Assembly (NCBI GenBank): GCA_018064575.1
Contig: JAGHUZ010000049.1
Coordinates: 1-6,123, forward strand
Direction: 5' to 3'
From: Candidatus Minthomonas equi
Lineage (GTDB): Bacteria > Bacteroidota > Bacteroidia > Bacteroidales > UBA932
DNA length: 6,123 nucleotides
Part shown: one piece after another, positions 1 through 4,738 of the stretch
How the letters are laid out: every line of letters begins with the position of its first letter
Numbering within the stretch: position 1 is the stretch's first letter
Notes under the pieces: generated by a model
Seen by the model: the letters and a program-made list of their open reading frames with translations, nothing else
What the model was told of the DNA's origin: nothing
The model's database searches: none
Position numbers and translations under genes: made by a program

Positions 1-967
1 TGCGTTCCTTGACGGAGACCAGCATTATATTCATCAGTCCTACGGCAGCTCCGAGAAGTGTTATGAGCCCGATAATCAAGGCTATCAGAGATATGTTTCC
101 AAGGATTTCGTCTGTCTTCTCCAGCGCGGAGTCATTCCCCTCTATCGAAAAATCGGTTTCGTCGGAAGGTTCGAGGCGTCTGATGGAGCGGAATAGAATT
201 TCGGCCTTGTTCCAAGCTTCCTCGCGGGAGACTGTTTCATCCGGATTGACGCGGATTCTATAGGCTGCCTCTTCATTGAGAATGGATGCTCTGGCGGTGG
301 AGAGAGGAATGAGTGCTGCGATGTCGAAACTTTCCATCGAGTCACCGTGTCTGTCCGCCACCCCGACTACCAGATAGTGTGTACCCCTGATGGTGATGCT
401 GCGTCCCACGGGATTTTTTTCGTTGAAGAGGAGGCGGGCGGTCTTCCATCCGATGACACATTTATATGCGGAATTTTCCACGTCACTTTTGGAAAACATC
501 TGCCCTTTGTCGATGTCGAGGCCGATGTTGTCGAGGTAATTCTCGTCAGAGGCGATGAGCGTCATTCTCGGGTCACTTTTGGAGTCGCCGGTCTTGAATA
601 CATCGGTGGATGCGATTCTGACGTATGCACTTTTATTACAGGGAATGTCATAACTCTCCATAAACCTTCTGATCTGGGCATAGGACAGTTCCCTCTTGTT
701 CTTGATGCGCTTGTGCTGTTCGGAGGTGGTGGCGGAGTATGAGGCACTAATGGTGAATGAACCTGCCCCCAGCTTGCCGAAATTACTGTTCACCGAGTCC
801 TTGACGGCCTGCATAGCGGACATTATTCCCACCAGGGAGGTGATGCCTGTGGCGATGATGGCGATGGTGAGGACCGATCGCAGCCTGTTGGCCTTCACGG
901 CGTTCAGGGAAACCTTGAAATTCTCTTTGAAAAGAGTGAAGGAACTGGAATGGAATGGTGATTTCAT
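1..967 (-). CDS. ABC transporter permease, MacB/FtsX type (partial, C-terminus outside window)
   Basis: This is the N-terminal 322 residues of an inner-membrane permease; the frame stays open to the left edge, so the C-terminus is missing. A short cytoplasmic start (FKVSLNAVKANRLRSVLT, about residues 17-34) leads into a first membrane helix at about 31-53. A large periplasmic domain of about 235 residues follows, with the pattern of the MacB_PCD domain (ILFNEKNPVGRSI-like segment near 179-191, then a strand ending in YLVVGVA near 198-204). A second hydrophobic helix lies at about 291-313 and runs into LMNIMLVSVKER, the hallmark of MacB-type permeases just after TM2. Family members have four helices, so TM3-TM4 lie outside. 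Such proteins pair with an ABC ATPase and often an adaptor to move lipoproteins, peptides or drugs across the envelope by mechanotransmission; the substrate cannot be told here and no ATPase gene is visible. The start is the ATG at 967-965, with a -7-like element 40 nt upstream. Confidence 0.9.
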   Translation of the reverse strand, partial: MKSPFHSSSFTLFKENFKVSLNAVKANRLRSVLTIAIIATGITSLVGIMSAMQAVKDSVNSNFGKLGAGSFTISASYSATTSEQHKRIKNKRELSYAQIRRFMESYDIPCNKSAYVRIASTDVFKTGDSKSDPRMTLIASDENYLDNIGLDIDKGQMFSKSDVENSAYKCVIGWKTARLLFNEKNPVGRSITIRGTHYLVVGVADRHGDSMESFDIAALIPLSTARASILNEEAAYRIRVNPDETVSREEAWNKAEILFRSIRRLEPSDETDFSIEGNDSALEKTDEILGNISLIALIIGLITLLGAAVGLMNIMLVSVKER

Positions 968-1006
968 AACTGCGGAATCCTTTATGGAGGATTTCTCTCC
1001 GAAGAG

Positions 1007-1014
1007 CAAAAGTA
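1007..1014 (-). promoter_or_regulatory. Candidate Bacteroidota -7 element for the permease gene
   Basis: Read on the minus strand this is TACTTTTG, an exact match to the TAnnTTTG -7 consensus of Bacteroidota primary sigma factor. It lies 39 nt before the permease ATG, giving a leader of about 30 nt. There is no TTG/TTTG at the expected -33 distance, so the call rests on the -7 box and position alone. A 6-bp inverted repeat (AAGAGC at 1002-1007, GCTCTT at 1026-1031) flanks the element. Confidence 0.45.
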
Positions 1015-1098
1015 GAAAAAGTTTCGCTCTTGGAAGGGTCGGGAGTACCAGTTTCGTAAAAACTTTCACAATAAAGGCAACGTGAGTAAAAAAATCAG

Positions 1099-1106
1099 TA
1101 TTTTTG
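1099..1106 (+). promoter_or_regulatory. Candidate Bacteroidota -7 element for the M23 peptidase-bipA unit
   Basis: TATTTTTG matches TAnnTTTG exactly and lies 22 nt before the ATG at 1129. Transcription would start at about 1110-1114, leaving a leader of only about 15-19 nt. No TTG is found 19-21 nt upstream, so the -33 element is weak or absent. The box overlaps the left arm of a palindrome (1101-1120). Confidence 0.5.
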
Positions 1107-1125
1107 CAGCTTTGCAAAAAAGCTG
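1101..1125. repeat. Two overlapping inverted repeats at the peptidase promoter
   Basis: The first palindrome has perfect 8-bp arms, TTTTTGCA (1101-1108) and TGCAAAAA (1113-1120), separated by GCTT. The second has perfect 7-bp arms, CAGCTTT (1107-1113) and AAAGCTG (1119-1125), around a 5-nt loop. They share bases, so only one could fold as a hairpin at a time. The position across the -7 box and the likely transcription start favours a DNA operator site over an RNA structure, but this is inference; no terminator-like T-tract follows. Confidence 0.5.
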
Positions 1126-1128
1126 TAT

Positions 1129-2088
1129 ATGAACTTTTATGTAAGACATATTCTCCCGTCAGCCTTGATTCTGTTCTGTGTATCCGGCATCTGTCGCGCT
1201 CAGACGGATGAACTTGCAGCTGTAGTGGATACCAGTGCTGTCAGTAGCATTCCCGCAGCAATGGATACTTTGGATACCGGAGACAAGTATGTGAAGATAG
1301 TGTTATATTCCGACCATACCTGGCAGTATTGGGATACCGGGCGTCCGAAAATCGATACGGCAGGCTTTTATCGGGGATGGGATACGGAAAATATTCATTC
1401 TTTCAAGAATCTGACGGCAAAGGACCTGCCGGACAGCGTGGACCTTCGACTGGTGGACGGGGAGCATCCGTTCTGTGCACCCATCACCGGAAAGGTATAT
1501 TCCGGTTACAGGTTTCGCAGGACACGTGAACATAATGGTATCGATGTTCCCCTGAATATGGGGGATACCATAAGGGCGGCCTTTAACGGTATAGTGAGAT
1601 ATACCGGTTCTTCCTCACAGACCGGAGGGTATGGTAATCTGGTCGTGATACGCCATTCGAACGGTTTGGAAACTTATTACGGGCACCTTTCCAAACGCTT
1701 GGTCGAGACAGGGGAGGTAATAACAGCCGGTGAAATAATAGGACTCGGAGGAAGTACCGGAAGAAGTTCCGGCCCTCATCTGCATTTCGAGACCAGATAT
1801 ATGGGACAGTCCTTTGATCCGTCGAGGATAGTGGATTTTGAAACGGGAAGTGCAAGGGATTCGATAATAACTCTGAAACGCCATTATTTCAGCATTTATT
1901 CCCATTACGGGCAGACGGATGAGGAAAGTGAAGCCGCTGCCGGACGTATTGTCCATGTGATAAAGAGGGGGGATACATTAGGCGGACTGGCCGCCAGATA
2001 TGGAACTACGGTTTCAAAGATTTGCAAACTTAACGGAATTTCGACCAAGAAGGTCCTGCAGATAGGACATAGAATAATAGTCAGATAG
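1129..2088 (+). CDS. Secreted M23 (LytM-type) metallopeptidase with C-terminal LysM domain
   Basis: A 319-residue zinc endopeptidase expected to cut peptide cross-bridges or stem peptides of peptidoglycan in the periplasm. Residues 1-24 form a signal peptide with a hydrophobic stretch (ILPSALILFCVSGI) and a likely cut after CRA at about residue 24. An acidic, Ser/Ala-rich linker follows, then a short strand pair KIVLYSDHTWQYW (56-68). The M23 domain covers about 113-232 and has every expected active-site residue: H135 and D139 (HNGID) and H219 as zinc ligands, with H186 (YGHLS) and H217 (GPHLHFE) as the catalytic histidines, so it is probably active and not a degenerate EnvC/NlpD-type activator. 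A LysM domain at about 274-319 (HVIKRGDTLGGLAARYGTT...LNGI...IGHRIIV) would bind the glycan chains. The ATG at 1129 is chosen because it gives an intact signal peptide. bipA begins 5 nt after the stop, so the two are likely cotranscribed. Confidence 0.93.
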   Translation: MNFYVRHILPSALILFCVSGICRAQTDELAAVVDTSAVSSIPAAMDTLDTGDKYVKIVLYSDHTWQYWDTGRPKIDTAGFYRGWDTENIHSFKNLTAKDLPDSVDLRLVDGEHPFCAPITGKVYSGYRFRRTREHNGIDVPLNMGDTIRAAFNGIVRYTGSSSQTGGYGNLVVIRHSNGLETYYGHLSKRLVETGEVITAGEIIGLGGSTGRSSGPHLHFETRYMGQSFDPSRIVDFETGSARDSIITLKRHYFSIYSHYGQTDEESEAAAGRIVHVIKRGDTLGGLAARYGTTVSKICKLNGISTKKVLQIGHRIIVR

Positions 2089-2093
2089 AAACT

Positions 2094-3890
2094 ATGCAGA
2101 ACATAAGAAATATCGCCATAATCGCGCACGTTGACCACGGAAAAACCACGCTGGTGGACCGTATGATATATCAGGCCAAGCTGGTAAGAGGTCAGGAGAA
2201 CCTTGGAACCCTTATTCTGGATAATAATGACCTCGAAAGGGAAAGGGGAATCACCATTTTGTCAAAAAACGTTTCGGTGCCGTATAAGGGAGCCAAAATC
2301 AATATCATAGATACTCCCGGGCACGCCGATTTCGGCGGAGAGGTAGAGCGTGTGCTCAATATGACCGACGGCGTTCTTCTTCTGGTGGATGCTTTCGAAG
2401 GAACGATGCCGCAGACCAGATTCGTACTGGAAAAGGCCATTTCAATGGGGAAGAAACCCATCGTTGTCATAAATAAGGTGGACAAGCCCAATTGCCGTCC
2501 GGAAGAAGTGAATGAGCAGGTTTTTGATTTGATGTTTTCTCTCAATGCATCGGAAAACCAGCTGGATTTCAAAACTATTTATGGCAGTGCCAAGCAGGGG
2601 TGGATGTCAAGGGACTGGAAAACTCCCACCACTGATATAACGGCGCTTCTGGATACTATTCTTGAAGAGATTCCTGAGCCTGAATATCTTCAGGGAACAC
2701 CTCAAATGTTGATTTCTTCTCTCGAGTATTCTCCTTACGTCGGAAGAATCGCAGTAGGCAGGGTGCACAGGGGAGAGCTGAAAACGGGGCAGATGATAAC
2801 GCTCTGTAAAAAGGACGGGTCTTTCGAGAAGCAGAAAATCAAGGATCTTATGGTGTTCGAGGGGCTTGGCAAGGTCAAAGCGGAGTCTGTCGGCAGTGGG
2901 GATATCTGCGCAGTGGTCGGAATCGAGAATTTCGAAATAGGTGACACTATCGCAGACCTCGAAAATCCGGAAGCGCTTCCTCCCATTTCAGTGGATGAAC
3001 CTACTATGAGTATGCTCTTTACCATCAATGACTCTCCGTTTTTCGGCCGCGAAGGCAAGTTCGTGACTTCCCGTCATCTTAAGGAGAGACTTGATAAGGA
3101 ACTGGAGAAAAACCTTGCCTTACGCATAAAGGAAGGAATGAGCGCTGATTCATTCATCGTGTATGGCAGGGGGATTCTGCATCTCTCCATTCTTATAGAA
3201 ACTATGCGCCGTGAAGGATTTGAACTGCAGGTGGGACAGCCTAAGGTTCTTGATAAGAATATCAATGGTGTAAGGTGCGAACCTATAGAATGTCTGACTA
3301 TCGATGTGCCTACTGAAATGGTAGGGAAGGCGATAGACATATCTACCCGCAGGAAGGCGGCCCTGATGCATATGGAGGAAAGAGGGGACAGAACTCATCT
3401 CGAATTCGATATTCCTTCCAGAGGACTTATGGGGCTTCGCTCGAATCTGATGACAGCTACGCAGGGCGAGGCTGTGGTCGCGCACCGGTATAAAGGTTAT
3501 GAACCCTTCAAGGGTGAAATCGAAATGAGAACCAATGGCTCTCTCGTATCACTTGAGACGGGTGTATCGGTCGCCTATTCTATGGACAAGCTTCAGGACC
3601 GCGGAAAATTCTTTGTCGAGCCGGGTGAAGAAATATACGCCGGGCAGGTGGTGGGTGAACATACCCGTGAGAACGACCTCAATATCAATATATGCAAGAC
3701 CAAGAAACTGACCAATATGCGGGCTTCAGGCTCGGATGACAAGGTTATGCTGCCGCCTGCCATCAAATTCTCCCTGGAGGAAATGCTTGAATATATTCAG
3801 GAAGATGAACTCGTGGAGGTGACACCGAAGTCGATGAGGATTAGGAAAATAATTCTGGATGAGCTGGAAAGAAAGCGTAGAAAAGGTTGA
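2094..3890 (+). CDS. bipA: Translational GTPase BipA/TypA
   Basis: A 598-residue ribosome-binding GTPase of the EF-G/LepA superfamily that aids large-subunit assembly and growth under cold or other stress. All five G motifs are intact: G1 AHVDHGKTT (11-19), G2 ERERGITI (48-55), G3 DTPGH (73-77), G4 NKVD (127-130) and G5 GSAKQGW (164-170). A beta-barrel domain II spans about 205-290, EF-G III-like about 300-385, EF-G V-like about 398-480, and the BipA-specific C-terminal domain about 480-598, with the family signatures RGLMGLRS (443-450), LTNMRASGSDD (539-549) and DELVEVTPKSMRIRK (571-585). The length matches the usual ~600-610, and no EF-G domain IV is present, as expected for BipA. The ATG at 2094 begins directly with the first beta strand of the G domain and follows the peptidase stop by 5 nt, with no clear Shine-Dalgarno sequence, suggesting translational coupling or a leader-composition-based start. 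The next transcription unit's -33 element overlaps its stop codon. Confidence 0.98.
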   Translation: MQNIRNIAIIAHVDHGKTTLVDRMIYQAKLVRGQENLGTLILDNNDLERERGITILSKNVSVPYKGAKINIIDTPGHADFGGEVERVLNMTDGVLLLVDAFEGTMPQTRFVLEKAISMGKKPIVVINKVDKPNCRPEEVNEQVFDLMFSLNASENQLDFKTIYGSAKQGWMSRDWKTPTTDITALLDTILEEIPEPEYLQGTPQMLISSLEYSPYVGRIAVGRVHRGELKTGQMITLCKKDGSFEKQKIKDLMVFEGLGKVKAESVGSGDICAVVGIENFEIGDTIADLENPEALPPISVDEPTMSMLFTINDSPFFGREGKFVTSRHLKERLDKELEKNLALRIKEGMSADSFIVYGRGILHLSILIETMRREGFELQVGQPKVLDKNINGVRCEPIECLTIDVPTEMVGKAIDISTRRKAALMHMEERGDRTHLEFDIPSRGLMGLRSNLMTATQGEAVVAHRYKGYEPFKGEIEMRTNGSLVSLETGVSVAYSMDKLQDRGKFFVEPGEEIYAGQVVGEHTRENDLNINICKTKKLTNMRASGSDDKVMLPPAIKFSLEEMLEYIQEDELVEVTPKSMRIRKIILDELERKRRKG

Positions 3891-3916
3891 TTAATCCGGA
3901 AATTTTATTACCTTTG
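3887..3916 (+). promoter_or_regulatory. Bacteroidota-type promoter of the DUF177-rpmF-tRNA unit
   Basis: TTG at 3887-3889, a 19-nt spacer and TACCTTTG at 3909-3916 match the Bacteroidota -33/-7 arrangement (TTG, about 19 nt, TAnnTTTG). This is the best promoter in the window. The -33 triplet overlaps the TGA stop of bipA (3888-3890). The -7 box ends 38 nt before the ATG at 3955, so the leader should be about 30 nt. Confidence 0.75.
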
Positions 3917-3954
3917 CAGCCCCAAAATAAGGCCAATCCGTTAAGAATGCGCTA

Positions 3955-4404
3955 ATGAATTGCAGGATAGATATAAAGGGACTTGCGAACGGTAAGCATC
4001 ACTATGGTTTTCATATTGATGGGGCTTTTTTTGAGGCGTATGAAAACGATACCATCGGTGATGCTGATTTGAGTGTGGAGGTGGATTTGCTGAAGGAGGC
4101 CGGGCTGATGACCGTGATGATGGGCATTGATGGTACCGTTGTAGTTCCTTGCGACAGATGTTTGGCAGACTTGTCACTGCCGGTGAAGATTGGACAGAAG
4201 TTTTCCGTGAGATTCGGTGGTGCAGGTATGGAGAATGCAGAGGAAGCGGATGATGAAATTCAGGTGAGAGGTGACGGGGCTGAAATCGACTTGTCGCAGG
4301 TCATTTATGATTATGTGTGCACTGCTCTCCCTATCAGGAAGGTTCACGAGGATGGGAAATGTGACCCGGAAATGATGGAGAAGATGAAGGATATAATATT
4401 TTAG
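3955..4404 (+). CDS. DUF177/YceD family protein (23S rRNA/L32 supply)
   Basis: A 149-residue cytoplasmic protein of the DUF177 (YceD) family. In other bacteria and plastids this family is encoded beside rpmF and is needed for normal 23S rRNA accumulation; the molecular role is not fully settled. The family's CxxC signature is present as PCDRCL (C66, C69). The conserved C-terminal block DLSQVIYDYVCTALPIRKVHEDGKCDPEM (112-140) is also present; it adds C122 and C136. The N-terminal MNCRIDIKGLANGKHHYGF resembles other Bacteroidota members, which supports the ATG at 3955; the ATG at 3946 upstream hits a stop after two codons. The middle (88-110) is acidic and looks disordered. It precedes rpmF by 25 nt, the usual order, and both probably share the promoter at 3887-3916. 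Confidence 0.9.
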   Translation: MNCRIDIKGLANGKHHYGFHIDGAFFEAYENDTIGDADLSVEVDLLKEAGLMTVMMGIDGTVVVPCDRCLADLSLPVKIGQKFSVRFGGAGMENAEEADDEIQVRGDGAEIDLSQVIYDYVCTALPIRKVHEDGKCDPEMMEKMKDIIF

Positions 4405-4429
4405 AAACAAATAATAAAAATTTACAGAT

Positions 4430-4612
4430 ATGGCACATCCTAAACACAAGCTGTCAAAACAGCGCAGAGACAAACGTAGAACCAATGATTTCGTGGCTAT
4501 GCCCACTTTGGCTGTATGCCCTAATTGCGGCGCAGCCGTATTGTATCATCGTGTATGCCCCGAATGTGGCTACTACCGTGGAAAACTTCTCGTTGTAAAG
4601 GATGAGGAGTAA
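4430..4612 (+). CDS. rpmF: 50S ribosomal protein L32
   Basis: A 60-residue small basic protein of the large ribosomal subunit. The N-terminal MAHPKHKLSKQRRDKRRTND is the typical L32 opening (Ala-His-Pro-Lys in place of the proteobacterial AVPK form) and is rich in Lys/Arg for rRNA contact. A complete zinc ribbon follows, with C30/C33 (CPNC) and C43/C46 (CPEC); this is the zinc-dependent form of L32. The leader before the ATG is almost pure A/T (4405-4429) with no Shine-Dalgarno sequence, as usual for highly expressed Bacteroidota genes. The gene ends 12 nt before a tRNA gene. In many bacteria fatty-acid genes such as plsX or fabH follow rpmF, and these are not present here. Confidence 0.97.
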   Translation: MAHPKHKLSKQRRDKRRTNDFVAMPTLAVCPNCGAAVLYHRVCPECGYYRGKLLVVKDEE

Positions 4613-4624
4613 AGGTATTCCGGG

Positions 4625-4696
4625 GGCCCTATAGTTCAAGGGATAGAACGGAAGTTTCCTAAACTTTAAATCGCAGTTCGAGTCTGCGTGGGGCTA
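4625..4696 (+). tRNA. tRNA-Arg (anticodon CCT)
   Basis: A full cloverleaf can be drawn. The acceptor stem is 4625-4631 with 4689-4695 (7 bp, two G-U pairs), followed by discriminator A4696. The D stem is GTTC/GAAC (4634-4637, 4646-4649) with an 8-nt loop. The anticodon stem is 4651-4655 with 4663-4667, with loop TTCCTAA giving anticodon CCT at 4658-4660, which reads AGG. The variable loop is 4 nt, and the T stem CGCAG/CTGCG (4672-4676, 4684-4688) encloses TTCGAGT. The 3' CCA is not encoded (the next bases are CG), so it must be added by nucleotidyltransferase. AGG codons are used in nearby genes, for example at BipA R49 and R51. Confidence 0.95.
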
Positions 4697-4704
4697 CGAA
4701 AGAG

Positions 4705-4730
4705 AGGTCGGCTTATGCTGGCCTTTTTTT
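4705..4730 (+). terminator. Intrinsic terminator after tRNA-Arg
   Basis: GGTCGGC (4706-4712) pairs with GCTGGCC (4717-4723) as a 7-bp stem with two G-U pairs and a TTAT loop, followed by seven T residues (4724-4730). It lies 8 nt beyond the tRNA and should end the DUF177-rpmF-tRNA transcript. On the opposite strand the structure lacks a good T-tract, so it serves the convergent gene less well. Confidence 0.8.
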
Positions 4731-4738
4731 GTGCAAGG

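Noticed and set aside
482..582. A 12-nt direct repeat (gtcacttttgga) at about 482 and 571.
   Set aside because: Both copies lie in the permease coding sequence and encode the same short Ser-Lys-Ser-Asp peptide in a loop; no third copy or regular spacing is seen, so chance or local codon similarity explains it.
1002..1031. Inverted repeat AAGAGC/GCTCTT around the permease -7 element as an operator.
   Set aside because: The arms are only 6 bp with an 18-nt spacer, which is easily expected by chance; kept only as a remark in the promoter entry.
347..1085. Plus-strand open frames of about 130 codons across 347-742 and 696-1085.
   Set aside because: They are antisense to the permease, whose minus-strand product shows clear MacB-type features; the plus-strand translations show no recognisable domain.
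1749..1775. Short inverted repeats in the peptidase gene around accggaagaagttccgg.
   Set aside because: They lie inside the conserved catalytic coding region and follow from the codons for Thr-Gly-Arg-Ser-Ser-Gly; no T-tract or regulatory context.
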